In this document: piece after piece, positions 43,016 through 52,253 of the stretch
Position numbering within the stretch: the first letter of the stretch is position 1
Layout: each line of letters opens with the position of its first letter
Source: Gammaproteobacteria bacterium
GTDB taxonomy: Bacteria; Pseudomonadota; Gammaproteobacteria; Pseudomonadales; Pseudohongiellaceae
Reading direction: 5' to 3'
Assembly: GCA_002706685.1 (NCBI GenBank)
Contig: PALV01000022.1
Span: 62,001 to 126,000 of the forward strand
Length of the DNA stretch: 64,000 nt
Position numbers and translations under genes: made by a program
Notes under the pieces: model-generated
The model's input: the letters and a program-made list of their open reading frames with translations, nothing else
What the model was told of the DNA's origin: nothing
Database searches by the model: none

Positions 43016-44039
43016 CACTATTTCGGTGGCGTTGCAGAACACGCCAATTGTCCATGACATCAGCCTGCAACTGGCGCAGGGTGATATCGGCTGTCTGCTT
43101 GGGCCCAGTGGCTGTGGCAAGACGACCTTGCTGCGCGCCATCGCTGGCTTTGAGCCGGTCACGCAGGGCAGCATTCAGATTGCCGGACAGCTGGTGAGCA
43201 AACCCGGCAGCCAGATGCCCGTCGAGAAGCGTCAGGTTGGTATGGTGTTTCAGGACTACGCGCTGTTTCCCCATCTGAGTGTGGAGGACAACATCGCCTT
43301 CGGTCTGACTGGCTGGAAAGCCGCTGACAAACTGGCCAGGGTGCAGGAGCTCGCCCGCATGCTGCACATTGAGGAGCTGCTGGGTGCGTATCCGCATCGC
43401 CTGTCTGGTGGCCAGCAGCAGCGCGTCGCCATCGCCCGCGCCATGGCGCCGCGGCCACGCATTCTTTTGCTGGATGAGCCATTCGCGAGTCTGGATGTCG
43501 AATTGCGTGAAGACATAGCGCGAGAGATTCGTGAGGTGCTCAAACAGGACGGCATCACCAGCATTCTGGTGAGTCATAATCAGCTTGAAGCCTTTGCGAT
43601 GGCTGATGAAATTGGCGTCATGCGAGCCGGGCGGCTGTTGCAGTGGAGCACCGCATTCGAACTTTATCATGAGCCGCGAAATGCCTACGTGGCTGATTTC
43701 GTCGGTGAGGGTGTATTCCTGCCCGGGACGGTCATTGATACGCTCAGTGTGAGTACTGAGCTCGGGGTGCTGACCACACATGAGCCGATTGCACACAAAG
43801 CGGGTGACCTGGTATCAGTGCTGATCCGCCCTGACGACGTAATACATGACGACAACAGTAAAGAAACTGCCCGGGTACTGAAAAAGGTATTCCGTGGGGC
43901 CGACTTTATGTACTCGCTGGCACTGCCCAGTGGCGCTAAGGTGCTAAGCCTGGTGCCCAGTCATCATGCTCATCCGGTGGGCAGTGATATCGGCATTAAG
44001 GTGGAGATGGATCACCTGGTGGTGTTTCCAGTCGATTAA
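42993..44039 (+). CDS. fbpC: Ferric iron ABC transporter ATPase FbpC
   Basis: A 348-residue ATPase. Walker A is GPSGCGKT (37-44), the signature is LSGGQQQRVAIARAMA, and Walker B is ILLLDEPFASLD. A C-terminal regulatory TOBE-like domain begins around residue 240. It begins inside the end of fbpB. The stop codon overlaps that of the convergent VC0807-like gene. Confidence 0.95.
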   Translation: MTHALQIDTISVALQNTPIVHDISLQLAQGDIGCLLGPSGCGKTTLLRAIAGFEPVTQGSIQIAGQLVSKPGSQMPVEKRQVGMVFQDYALFPHLSVEDNIAFGLTGWKAADKLARVQELARMLHIEELLGAYPHRLSGGQQQRVAIARAMAPRPRILLLDEPFASLDVELREDIAREIREVLKQDGITSILVSHNQLEAFAMADEIGVMRAGRLLQWSTAFELYHEPRNAYVADFVGEGVFLPGTVIDTLSVSTELGVLTTHEPIAHKAGDLVSVLIRPDDVIHDDNSKETARVLKKVFRGADFMYSLALPSGAKVLSLVPSHHAHPVGSDIGIKVEMDHLVVFPVD

Positions 44040-44770
44040 CTGTTGTCCACCAGAAAGGTTTCCAGTTTCTGATCGGTAAGCCTGTGGATCTGCGAAAACA
44101 CAAACCAGATCGCGATCATCAGCACGATCATGCTGGGAATCGCGATGACAGGGTAGCTGAGTGCTGTCATGCGACCCAGCTCTGCGCTGAACTCGCTGGT
44201 GCCAGGTGGGCTCACCAGAATCACTCGCGCCAGAATATAGTTCAGCGCCGAAGACAGGAAAAAAGACCCCGCCACAATCATTGATGCCTGCGCCAGACGG
44301 CGCTCAAACACTTCCGTATTGCCCTTTGCTGCCAGCGCATCATACAGCGCCTGAACACGAATCAACTGTGCGTTTAATATCAGCGTCTTGACCAGCGGGA
44401 AGCGAGTCCGCTGGCTGATCAGTACTGCGAGCCCGATGATTCCGGGAATGGCTGCTTCCTTGATCGCAATGTACTGTGGATCAAGTTGCAGCAGACTGAT
44501 GCCGCCGGTCAGAAAAACACTGATGACACCCAGTACCGAAAATGGATTGATCTTGCCGGATTCCCGCAGATCCCACAGGCCATAAAGGATGGGGAAGGCC
44601 AGCGCCACAACAATACTCAGACTCGGCCCAAGGCTGTCTTCACCGTTGAAACGGCTGAGGATGACGACCGGGATGATGATGTTGAATGCCAGATTGCCGA
44701 GAAATCCGCCACGCGGTTTCTTTGGCTGCTGCTCGGGAGTTGGCTGGTCTGTGGTCGTGCCCTGGGTCAT
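44036..44770 (-). CDS. VC0807-family integral membrane protein
   Basis: A 244-residue membrane protein with about six helices. It has a Pro/Gln-rich cytoplasmic start, a helix around GNLAFNIIIPVVIL, and the family-like PFSVLGVISVFLTGGISLLQLDPQYIAIKEAAIPGI. The C-terminal part has GRMTALSYPVIAIPSMIVLMIAIWFVFSQI. The family is conserved in gammaproteobacteria but uncharacterised. It overlaps the fbpC stop and lies 41 bases upstream of tRNA-Met in map order. Confidence 0.7.
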   Translation of the reverse strand: MTQGTTTDQPTPEQQPKKPRGGFLGNLAFNIIIPVVILSRFNGEDSLGPSLSIVVALAFPILYGLWDLRESGKINPFSVLGVISVFLTGGISLLQLDPQYIAIKEAAIPGIIGLAVLISQRTRFPLVKTLILNAQLIRVQALYDALAAKGNTEVFERRLAQASMIVAGSFFLSSALNYILARVILVSPPGTSEFSAELGRMTALSYPVIAIPSMIVLMIAIWFVFSQIHRLTDQKLETFLVDNS

Positions 44771-44811
44771 AGTCGGAGTCCGTTTTTTGGGCCGCAGGGG
44801 GAGAAAAAGAG

Positions 44812-44888
44812 TGGTAGCTACGGGTGGACTTGAACCACCGACCCCAGCATTATGAATGCTGTGCTCTAACCAGCTGAGCTACGTAGCC
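44812..44888 (-). tRNA. tRNA-Met (elongator, anticodon CAT)
   Basis: A 77-nt cloverleaf. Acceptor GGCTACG pairs with CGTAGCT (one G-T), the discriminator is A, and CCA is encoded at 44812-44814. The anticodon stem CAGCA/TGCTG holds loop TTCATAA, anticodon CAT. The body follows the E. coli elongator tRNA-Met and lacks the initiator C1-A72 mismatch. Confidence 0.95.
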
Positions 44889-44903
44889 ACATCGAGGACG
44901 CGC

Positions 44904-44932
44904 ATTTTGTCTATTTCAAGGGCCTTTGTCAA
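44904..44932 (-). promoter_or_regulatory. Sigma-70 promoter of tRNA-Met
   Basis: On the minus strand a perfect -35 TTGACA (44927-44932) is 17 bases from the -10 CAAAAT (44904-44909). The GC-rich discriminator GCGCGTCC follows, typical of stringent control. The start would fall about ten bases before the tRNA. Confidence 0.85.
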
Positions 44933-44950
44933 GAACCTGATATACGCGTC

Positions 44951-46042
44951 TTAAACATTGAAGCGGAAGTGAATCACATCACCATCGTGGACGATGTATT
45001 CCTTGCCTTCCAGTCGCCATTTGCCAGCATCCTTGGCGCCCTGTTCACCTTTAAAGGCAACATAGTCGTCGTAGGCGATGACCTCGGCGCGGATAAACCC
45101 ACGTTCGAAATCGGTATGAATGGCGGCAGCTGCGCGGGGAGCCGTGGCACCCTGTTTGATGGTCCAGGCGCGCACTTCCTTGGGTCCGGCGGTGAAATAG
45201 GTCTGCAGGCCCAGCAAGCTGTAACCGGCACGGATAACGCGATCAAGGCCTGGTTCATCCATGCCCAGATCCTGCAGGAATTCGAGTTTTTCGTCGTCTT
45301 CCAGCTCGGCGATTTCCGCTTCCAGTTTGTTGCAGATCGGCACCAGCACGGCACCTTCGGCTTCTGCCACGGCGCGGACTTTATCCAGATGGGGATTGTT
45401 CTCGAAGCCATCTTCGTCAACGTTGGCGATGTACATCGTTGGTTTGACAGTCAGCAGGTGCAGCGAATACAGATCTGCCAGTTCTTCCTTGCTCAGGCCC
45501 ATGCTGCGTACCGGTTGAGCGCCATCCAGGTGTTGTTTGACCTTTTCGAACAGGGCGATCTGTCGCACCGCGTCCTTGTCACCGCCCTTGGCGATGCGGG
45601 CCAGTCGCAGAATGCCTTTTTCCACTGACTCCAGGTCGGCAAGCGCCAGCTCGGTATTGATGGTTTCAATATCCGCCACCGGGTTGATGGTGTCGGCGAC
45701 ATGCACGATATTGCTGTCTTCAAAGCAGCGAACGACATGTGCAATCGCGTCAGTCTCACGAATGTTGGCAAGAAACTGGTTACCCAGGCCTTCGCCTTTG
45801 GAGGCACCGGCAACCAGTCCGGCGATGTCCACAAACTCCATGCTGGTGGGAATGGTCTTTTGCGGTTGAACGATGTCTGCCAGCACGTCAAGTCGCGGAT
45901 CAGGCATGGGTACAATGCCGGAATTGGGTTCAATGGTGCAGAACGGAAAATTCTCTGCAGCAATACCCGCTTTGGTCAGCGCGTTGAACAGTGTTGATTT
46001 TCCGACGTTTGGCAGGCCAACGATGCCGCATTTAAAACCCAT
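44951..46042 (-). CDS. ychF: Ribosome-binding ATPase YchF
   Basis: A 363-residue Obg-type P-loop protein with G1 motif GLPNVGKST at 9-17, [16 protein letters not shown] as switch region, and a C-terminal TGS domain ending in [12 protein letters not shown]. It binds ATP rather than GTP and associates with the ribosome. It is the last gene of the prs-rplY-pth-ychF set; pth ends 27 bases upstream. Confidence 0.95.
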   Translation of the reverse strand: MGFKCGIVGLPNVGKSTLFNALTKAGIAAENFPFCTIEPNSGIVPMPDPRLDVLADIVQPQKTIPTSMEFVDIAGLVAGASKGEGLGNQFLANIRETDAIAHVVRCFEDSNIVHVADTINPVADIETINTELALADLESVEKGILRLARIAKGGDKDAVRQIALFEKVKQHLDGAQPVRSMGLSKEELADLYSLHLLTVKPTMYIANVDEDGFENNPHLDKVRAVAEAEGAVLVPICNKLEAEIAELEDDEKLEFLQDLGMDEPGLDRVIRAGYSLLGLQTYFTAGPKEVRAWTIKQGATAPRAAAAIHTDFERGFIRAEVIAYDDYVAFKGEQGAKDAGKWRLEGKEYIVHDGDVIHFRFNV

Positions 46043-46069
46043 GGGTGTATATCCTGTAAAGTGTGATGT

Positions 46070-46675
46070 CTATTGGCTGTCTGCAACGGGGCTCTGACTG
46101 TGCAGGGTCTGCATGGCCTGATTCCACTGTCCGTTAACCAGTTGCGGCAGAACCTTCAGAGCCTGATCAATATCGTGTTCTATCTGTATGGTGTCGTCTT
46201 TGCCGGGATCGCTAAGCACATAATTGGCAACTTTATTTTTGTCGCCAGGGTGGCCCACGCCGATACGTAGACGTTTGAAATCATTTGCTCCACCAAGCGC
46301 GCTGATGATATCGCGCATGCCATTGTGCCCGCCATGCCCACCGCCCGATTTCAGACGGGTTGTGCCGACCGGGAAATCGATCTCATCGTAGGCGACCAGC
46401 ATCTGCTGTGGCTCGATATCGAAGTAATGACAGAGACTGGCCACGGAAAGGCCGCTGCGATTCATGAAGGTGGTAGGGAATAACAGTCGGACATCGTGTC
46501 CTTCAATAGTGACACGTGCCACATTCCCATGAAAGCGAGCTTCGGGACGGAGTTCGCCGTGGTAACGTCGACAGATCTCATCCAGAAACCAGACGCCCAC
46601 ATTGTGGCGGTTAAAGCGATATTGCGGGCCCGGATTTCCCAGGCCCACAATCAATTTGAGCGTGTCAGTGCTCAT
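46070..46675 (-). CDS. pth: Peptidyl-tRNA hydrolase
   Basis: A 201-residue enzyme that frees tRNA from stalled peptides. The active-site region GLGNPGPQYRFNRHNVG gives Asn14 and the catalytic His24; Asp97 lies in AYDEIDFPVG. Length and motif order are standard. It follows rplY by 11 bases. Confidence 0.96.
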   Translation of the reverse strand: MSTDTLKLIVGLGNPGPQYRFNRHNVGVWFLDEICRRYHGELRPEARFHGNVARVTIEGHDVRLLFPTTFMNRSGLSVASLCHYFDIEPQQMLVAYDEIDFPVGTTRLKSGGGHGGHNGMRDIISALGGANDFKRLRIGVGHPGDKNKVANYVLSDPGKDDTIQIEHDIDQALKVLPQLVNGQWNQAMQTLHSQSPVADSQ

Positions 46676-46686
46676 GGCAGGAGAGA

Positions 46687-47319
46687 TTACTCCTCGCCGG
46701 ACTCTTCGTCGTCAGACTCTTCGTCCTGCGCACCGCCACGAGGCGGCTGAACAGTAACAACGGCGTGGTCAGCATCGGCGCCGTGTGTCAGGTCTACGCT
46801 GCTGACGCCTTTCGGGAAGTCAATCTGGGAGATGTGGATGGCTTCGCCCACACCCAGGTTGGCCACGTCGATTTCCAGGTACTCTGGCAGGTCTTTGGGC
46901 AGACATACGATTTCAAGTTCCGTAATGGTACGCAGCAGGCTGCCACCACCCAGTTTCACACCTTTACACTTCTCTTCGTTCAGAACGTGTACCGGTACTT
47001 TCACGTGAATGGTCTGCTTGGCGCTGACGCGCTGGAAGTCTGCGTGCATCAGGCGCGGCTTGGCCGGGTGACGCTGCAGGTCCTTGATAACGACCTGTTC
47101 TTTTTTGCCATCCACGTGCAGCGTGATGATGTGCGCAAAGAACGCTTCGTAGGTGGTGGCCTTCAGCAGATCCTTGTGAGGAATCGAAATCGACTGCGGC
47201 TTTTTGTTGCCGCCGTAGATGATGGCCGGTACTTCGTCAGCCAGGCGACGCAGGCGGCGGCTCGCACCTTTCCCCAGGTCGTCTCTGGCAGTTGCATTCA
47301 GATCAAACTCATTGGACAT
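46687..47319 (-). CDS. rplY: 50S ribosomal protein L25 (CTC form)
   Basis: A 210-residue long form of L25 with the 5S rRNA-binding N-terminal domain (RRLRRLADEVPAIIYGG) and the C-terminal CTC domain. A short acidic tail of Glu/Asp/Ser repeats ends the protein. It lies between prs and pth, the common order in Pseudomonas-like genomes. Confidence 0.95.
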   Translation of the reverse strand: MSNEFDLNATARDDLGKGASRRLRRLADEVPAIIYGGNKKPQSISIPHKDLLKATTYEAFFAHIITLHVDGKKEQVVIKDLQRHPAKPRLMHADFQRVSAKQTIHVKVPVHVLNEEKCKGVKLGGGSLLRTITELEIVCLPKDLPEYLEIDVANLGVGEAIHISQIDFPKGVSSVDLTHGADADHAVVTVQPPRGGAQDEESDDEESGEE

Positions 47320-47424
47320 GATGTCCCTCCAGTTTCAAATAACGCCTGCTTTGCTTGCGACCAGCGCCGCAGACGTGTCAGTAAAAGAGTGTCGGGAAAA
47401 CTGCTCCTGACACTCCGGTTAAAA

Positions 47425-48381
47425 TCAGATTTCAGCGCTGTCAAACATGGCACTGATGGATTCTTCATTGCTGACGCGTCGGATAGACTCGGCCAGCAGG
47501 CGCGCCATGCTCAATTGGCGAACTTTCTTGCACTTCTTGATCTCGTCGCTCAGCGGAATGGTGTCAGTAACCACCAGCGTATCCAGCGTTGAGTTGGCAA
47601 TATTTTCGGCCGCTTTGCCGGACAGGACCGGGTGTGTACAGTACGCCACAACTTTGGTTGCGCCGTGCTCTTTCAAAGCGGCAGCAGCTTTGCACAGGGT
47701 GCCAGCCGTATCAACCATGTCGTCCACGATCAGGCAGGTACGGTTTTTCACTTCACCGATAATATGCATGACCTGGGCTTCGTTGGCCTGTGGGCGACGT
47801 TTGTCGATAATCGCCAGATCCACATTCAACTGCTTGGCCACCGCGCGTGCACGCACAACACCACCGATGTCCGGTGATACCACGGTCAGGTTTTCATAAT
47901 TCTGACGAACGATGTCTTCGGTCAGTACCGGCGAGCCATACACGTTGTCCACCGGTATACTGAAGAAGCCCTGGATCTGCTCGGCATGCAGATCAACTGT
48001 CAGCACACGATTGATACCAACCGCAGAAATCATGTCAGCAACCACTTTGGCACTGATAGCCACGCGTGCTGAGCGAACGCGACGATCCTGTCGGGCATAG
48101 CCGAAATACGGAATCACGGCAGTGATGCGGTTGGCCGAGGCGCGGTGCATGGCATCAGCGGTCAGCAGGAGTTCCATCAGGCTGTCATTGGTAGGTGCGC
48201 AGGTGGACTGAATGATAAAAACGTCCTTGCCGCGTACATTTTCCTTGATTTCGACCGCCACTTCGCCGTCGCTGAACTTGCCAATATCGGCATCACCCAG
48301 CGGAATACCGATATAGCGGGCAATTTTCTCTGCCAGCACCGGGTTCGCATTGCCGGTGAAAACCATCAAGTTGTTTGCCAT
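47425..48381 (-). CDS. prs: Ribose-phosphate pyrophosphokinase
   Basis: A 318-residue PRPP synthetase. It has [18 protein letters not shown] at the N-terminus, the FSDGE motif, [11 protein letters not shown], and the PRPP-binding loop [18 protein letters not shown]. The start MANNLMVF was chosen over an upstream in-frame codon that adds 15 non-family residues. It feeds nucleotide, histidine and tryptophan synthesis. tRNA-Gln is upstream. Confidence 0.96.
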   Translation of the reverse strand: MANNLMVFTGNANPVLAEKIARYIGIPLGDADIGKFSDGEVAVEIKENVRGKDVFIIQSTCAPTNDSLMELLLTADAMHRASANRITAVIPYFGYARQDRRVRSARVAISAKVVADMISAVGINRVLTVDLHAEQIQGFFSIPVDNVYGSPVLTEDIVRQNYENLTVVSPDIGGVVRARAVAKQLNVDLAIIDKRRPQANEAQVMHIIGEVKNRTCLIVDDMVDTAGTLCKAAAALKEHGATKVVAYCTHPVLSGKAAENIANSTLDTLVVTDTIPLSDEIKKCKKVRQLSMARLLAESIRRVSNEESISAMFDSAEI

Positions 48382-48539
48382 GAGTTGAGTACCTTCAGAC
48401 TTGCTGCGGGCGGGGCTCCGGTTCATGAGCTGCTTGGTCTTGAACAGTGACTGTTTGATAACGCTGCCCGTCCGGATAGTTTCTGTTCGTCATTGCTGGC
48501 GGCCGATGACTGCCTGGACGCTCTGCTCGTTCAATCAGA

Positions 48540-48584
48540 AAATCCGCACCGCATCGACCCAGGGGGTGATGCATGTGCGGATTT
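48540..48584 (-). terminator. Stem-loop between tRNA-Gln and prs
   Basis: AAATCCGCAC (48540-48549) and GTGCGGATTT (48575-48584) form a perfect 10-bp stem. A further GCATC/GATGC pair extends it inside the loop. Read on the minus strand the stem ends in TTTTCTGATT. It probably ends or attenuates the tRNA-Gln transcript ahead of prs. Confidence 0.6.
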
Positions 48585-48593
48585 CCGGGGATT

Positions 48594-48669
48594 TGGCTGG
48601 GGTGGCTGGACTCGAACCAACGCATGCAAGGATCAAAACCTTGTGCCTTACCAACTTGGCGACACCCCA
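48594..48669 (-). tRNA. tRNA-Gln (anticodon TTG)
   Basis: A 76-nt cloverleaf. Acceptor TGGGGTG pairs with CACCCCA, the discriminator is G, and CCA is encoded at 48594-48596. The anticodon stem CAAGG/CCTTG holds loop TTTTGAT, anticodon TTG. The weak first pair is typical of tRNA-Gln. It lies between ispE and prs, its usual place in Pseudomonas relatives. Confidence 0.95.
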
Positions 48670-48682
48670 GTGATAGTTGGCT

Positions 48683-48712
48683 ATTTTAAGCCATTTTCCT
48701 ATTGCACGTCCA
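48683..48712 (-). promoter_or_regulatory. Likely promoter of tRNA-Gln
   Basis: On the minus strand -35 TGGACG (48707-48712) and -10 TAAAAT (48683-48688) are 18 bases apart. The expected start is a few bases before the tRNA. It overlaps the last codons of ispE. Confidence 0.5.
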
Positions 48713-49586
48713 GTTGCGAGGCCAGAGCCTGGTCGACTGGAGACTGGTTCAGTCCTTGAGCCACAAAGCCGCTGGCGCGTTTTAATGCCGGCAAATCAAT
48801 GTGTTCCAGTTCGTGCAATACTTTTCTGGCGTCAGCTTCTGTCCTGAATGATGCAAAAACACTGGCGCCTGTTCCTGTCATCCTGGCGGGGGCGAATTGA
48901 GCAAGCCAATTCAGTGCCTCATCCACCTCGGGATACAGGTTTCTGACCAGTGTTTCGCAGTCGTTTCGGGACTGCCCTGCCAGAAAGGCGCACATTTTGA
49001 TGGGTGACGTGTCTCGTGTCAATTGCTCATGTGAAAAAATTCTGCCGGTAGCCACATGGCAGTCGGGAGTGATCACCAGGTAAGTCGCTGCAGGCAATGA
49101 AATGGGCGTGAGGTGCTCGCCGACACCTTCTGCCCAGGCACTGTTGCCGTGGACAAAAACCGGGACGTCAGCTCCCAGCGCCAGACCGATGCTGGCCAAT
49201 TGCTGTTTATCCATGCCGAGTTTCCACAGGGCATTCAGTGCCAGCAGTGTGCTGGCGGCATCGCTGCTGCCACCACCCAGCCCCCCGCCGGCAGGCAGGC
49301 GCTTGTCCAGGTAGATGTCGGCGCCCAGCGGACAGCCGCTGTCGGACTGCAGGGCGCGGGCGGCCCGAAGCACCAGATTATCGTCGCTGATCAGCCCGGA
49401 TCTGTTGCAGTCCATTCTCAGTTTGCCGTCGCGGCGCGGACTCAGGTGCAGTGTGTCGCCGTGGTCGAGTATCTGGAACACCGTCTGCAGATTGTGATAG
49501 CCGTCAGCGCGGCGACCTGTGATGTGAAGAAACAGATTAAGTTTGGCCGGCGCAGGGACCACCAGTGTTGCAGTGGCTGAACTCAT
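48699..49586 (-). CDS. ispE: 4-Diphosphocytidyl-2-C-methyl-D-erythritol kinase
   Basis: A 295-residue GHMP kinase of the MEP pathway. It has [21 protein letters not shown] at the N-terminus, the ATP-binding [15 protein letters not shown], and the late [12 protein letters not shown]. It overlaps the lolB stop (ATGA). With dxs and ispA elsewhere in the window, three isoprenoid-pathway genes are visible. Confidence 0.96.
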   Translation of the reverse strand: MSSATATLVVPAPAKLNLFLHITGRRADGYHNLQTVFQILDHGDTLHLSPRRDGKLRMDCNRSGLISDDNLVLRAARALQSDSGCPLGADIYLDKRLPAGGGLGGGSSDAASTLLALNALWKLGMDKQQLASIGLALGADVPVFVHGNSAWAEGVGEHLTPISLPAATYLVITPDCHVATGRIFSHEQLTRDTSPIKMCAFLAGQSRNDCETLVRNLYPEVDEALNWLAQFAPARMTGTGASVFASFRTEADARKVLHELEHIDLPALKRASGFVAQGLNQSPVDQALASQLDVQ

Positions 49587-50212
49587 GAGTCTTGTTGCGT
49601 CACTATCAGTGGCTCATCACCTGGCAGCGACCAGTCCAGTCGGTAGAGGTCGAGGCGCAACGGCGACTTCTGTATGCGAATGCGGGTTGGCAAGGTTTCA
49701 GTGCCGAAGTTTGTGTAGCCCATGTAGTTGATCTGCCAGCCGCTTTGCTGAAACTGCAGCAGCTGGCTGGTCTCACCAAAGCTGAGATCGTGAGCTTCGC
49801 CGGGTGCCGGGATTCCCCGGATCCAGTAGTTGAGCTCGGTGACGGGTAACTCATAACCGATCTGCTGATACAGCAGCTCTTCCGGCGAATCGGTAATGAC
49901 CGGGTCTTCGCCCTGTTGCTCAATCCGCACGTAGCCAGGTTGTCCGTTGATCTCGGTGGCACCAATATTAAAGGTGCCCCACAGGTTGATACGGTACCGC
50001 TCTTCGTCCTGCTGCCAGCGAATCCGCGAAGAGTGTGCCTCCTCAGCGTCGCGCACATTGATGCTGCCGGTAAACTCCCAGCGCTCGATTTGCTGCAGAA
50101 CCTGCTGGCGCTGCGCCCACTCCGGATTGACGGGTGCATCGATACGCGGTGTGCTCTGGCAGGATGCCAGCACAAGAACGCATATCAGCGACAGGCAGGC
50201 CCGGTGCATCAT
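49583..50212 (-). CDS. lolB: Outer-membrane lipoprotein receptor LolB
   Basis: A 209-residue lipoprotein with lipobox VLASC (Cys18). It has the LolB opening [22 protein letters not shown] and a later [12 protein letters not shown] segment, where LolB proteins have a conserved WL/RG pattern. LolB takes lipoproteins from LolA and inserts them in the outer membrane. Its start overlaps the TPR gene's stop by one base; a second ATG follows at once. Confidence 0.92.
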   Translation of the reverse strand: MMHRACLSLICVLVLASCQSTPRIDAPVNPEWAQRQQVLQQIERWEFTGSINVRDAEEAHSSRIRWQQDEERYRINLWGTFNIGATEINGQPGYVRIEQQGEDPVITDSPEELLYQQIGYELPVTELNYWIRGIPAPGEAHDLSFGETSQLLQFQQSGWQINYMGYTNFGTETLPTRIRIQKSPLRLDLYRLDWSLPGDEPLIVTQQDS

Positions 50213-51981
50213 CAGGATGTTCCTCGGGGCGAGTCCCCGGTGAGGCGCTCCATGGCGTCCAGCACATGCTCGCTGTCGGGGTCGGCTTCCAGCGCCTGTT
50301 CCCAGATCAGCAGGGCTTCTGCTTCTTTACCGCTTACCCACAGTACCTCGCCCAGATGGGCAGCCACTTCCGGGTCAGGAAACGCAGCATAGGCGCGTTG
50401 CAGGTTGTACAGGGCGTCGTCCAGGTAGCCGAGCTTGAACTGCACCCAGCCCAGGCTGTCGATGATGGCCGGGTCATCGGGGGAAATATCAATGGCGCGC
50501 TCGATCAGCTCCAGCGCCTCCTGATAGCGATCGGTCCTGACCGTCAGCGAGTACCCGAGGTGGTTCAGGGCACGTGCATCGTTGGGATTGATGGCAATGA
50601 TGCGCTGCAGATCACGTTCGGCAGCTTCCTGGCGTCCGGCGCGCTCGTGCAGCAGGGTGCGTGCGAACAGCAGATCGACATTCTGTGGATGATCCAGCAG
50701 TGCCTGATCGAGTACCGCCAATGCCCGTTCGTGATGCCCGGCATTAATAAGTGCTTCGGCCAGCAGTGCCGGATACGCGGGCGCCAGTGCGGCGTCCCGC
50801 GCGCCCATTTGAGCCACCCAGGCCTCAGCTTCGTCGAACTGCTCAAGCTCAACCTGCAATCGCAGGGCTTCGCGCTGGGCGTTCAGAAAGGCATTGGAAC
50901 GCCGCTGGACCTGCTGGTAGTGGAACAACGCCTGTTCAAGCTCGCCTTGAGCCTCCAGAACATAGCCAAGATAGTAGTGTGCTTCATTCTGCCGGTACCC
51001 GGAGCGCAGCAGGTCGCGCAGCTGGGCTTCGGCCAGCGTCAACTGATCAATTTCCAGGTTGATCAGGATCAGCGAATACAGTGTTTCCATATCGCCGGGT
51101 TCGCGACGCAGCAGTTCGGTAAACTGGATCGAAGCTGGTTCAAGTTTTTCGTTCTGCACCAGAAGCTGTGCGTAGCTGTAACGCAGCAGCCGGTGTTCCG
51201 GATAGCGCTCGACGTATTCCGCCAGCAGCGCTTCAGCCGCCTCAACCTGGCCGCTGTTCTGAAGCAGCTGTGCTTCGATAAGCACGGTTCTTGGGTTGTC
51301 GCCGTAGCGTTGGCGGGCCACATCAAGGATGGCGCGGGCGCTATCGGTATCGCCGCTCTGGTCGTGCAGCTGTGCCAGGGCGTAATAAATGGAGGGTTCG
51401 TCCGGATGCCGTGTATTGATGGCCTGCAGTCGTTCAATGATGACCTGGCGTTGACGGTCTTCCAGATTGGCAGTGCGCGCTGACAGCGCTGTGAAATCGA
51501 CCTGGCCACCCAGCGCCATGACCTGTTCGAAATGCGGCAGGGCTCTGACGAACAGACCCTGCTCCATGAACTGGTAGCCAATGATCAGATGCGGGTCCAT
51601 GGCGTCAGGTTCAATCGCCAGCCACTGGTCAGCCAGGTTGGACAGTGCCTGCGCATTGCCCAGTGCTGATGCATACTCTACGGCACGCCGTATGATGCCC
51701 GGATCCTGTGTTTCCAGTGCCAGTCGATAATATCCCTCGGCCGCGCCAGCCATGTCACCGCGCAGGCCACGGAATTCGCTGAGCAGTGCCAGCTCCAGCT
51801 GCTCCTGGGTAAAATTACCGTACTCGATGGGTGGCTCAGGTGCAGCCTGCACAGGGACCTGAACCGTCTGTTCGGAGGGCTCTGGTGCTTGTGGCTCAGC
51901 TTCTGGTGGCGCTGGATTGCTGGCGCATGCGGCCAGCAGCGGCAGGCTGAGGTAGAACAGTCTTGGCAAAATTTTTGTCAT
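50212..51981 (-). CDS. TPR-repeat lipoprotein upstream of lolB
   Basis: A 589-residue lipoprotein with lipobox LLAAC (Cys19) and a Pro/Glu-rich linker. About a dozen TPR units follow, e.g. PSIYYALAQLHDQSGDTDSARAIL and DPAIIDSLGWVQFKLGYLDDALYNLQRAY. Homologues sit directly upstream of lolB-ispE in pseudomonads. It is probably in the outer membrane with its solenoid in the periplasm; its partners are unknown. It is first in the operon toward tRNA-Gln. Confidence 0.85.
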   Translation of the reverse strand: MTKILPRLFYLSLPLLAACASNPAPPEAEPQAPEPSEQTVQVPVQAAPEPPIEYGNFTQEQLELALLSEFRGLRGDMAGAAEGYYRLALETQDPGIIRRAVEYASALGNAQALSNLADQWLAIEPDAMDPHLIIGYQFMEQGLFVRALPHFEQVMALGGQVDFTALSARTANLEDRQRQVIIERLQAINTRHPDEPSIYYALAQLHDQSGDTDSARAILDVARQRYGDNPRTVLIEAQLLQNSGQVEAAEALLAEYVERYPEHRLLRYSYAQLLVQNEKLEPASIQFTELLRREPGDMETLYSLILINLEIDQLTLAEAQLRDLLRSGYRQNEAHYYLGYVLEAQGELEQALFHYQQVQRRSNAFLNAQREALRLQVELEQFDEAEAWVAQMGARDAALAPAYPALLAEALINAGHHERALAVLDQALLDHPQNVDLLFARTLLHERAGRQEAAERDLQRIIAINPNDARALNHLGYSLTVRTDRYQEALELIERAIDISPDDPAIIDSLGWVQFKLGYLDDALYNLQRAYAAFPDPEVAAHLGEVLWVSGKEAEALLIWEQALEADPDSEHVLDAMERLTGDSPRGTS

Positions 51982-52051
51982 AATATCCGGTCATGGGTGT
52001 GCCAGGGCACGCCCGGATTGTAGCAACAGTTATAATTCAACACTACACTAG

Positions 52052-52128
52052 TGTCCTGTCTGGTTAGTTCGCATAGTTTCAGAGTGATTGTCTGTTGCCA
52101 GGATGATGTGAACTAACCAGACAGGACA
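52052..52128. mobile_element. MITE-like element: 19-bp perfect inverted repeats
   Basis: TGTCCTGTCTGGTTAGTTC at 52052-52070 and its exact reverse complement at 52110-52128 flank a 39-base centre. The ends are 5'-TGT and ACA-3', as in several insertion-sequence families. No transposase is present and I see no certain target duplication. It lies in the 272-base gap between the TPR gene and hemA, before the hemA start. A long hairpin acting on hemA mRNA is the alternative. Confidence 0.6.
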
Positions 52129-52253
52129 TAAAGACCGGGCGGGCCCCATAATACGTGCGTTGCCTGCTCTTTGTGGCCAAATTCCCACTCCGGAACGGGC
52201 AAACGCCCCCGTTTTTTAGTAAGATAGCGCACTTTTTCGACTCAAGGCTCAGT

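Noticed and set aside
50134..51483. 449-codon open frame on the plus strand opposite the TPR lipoprotein gene
   Set aside because: It mirrors the minus-strand gene, which has a lipobox, TPR repeats and tight coupling to lolB.
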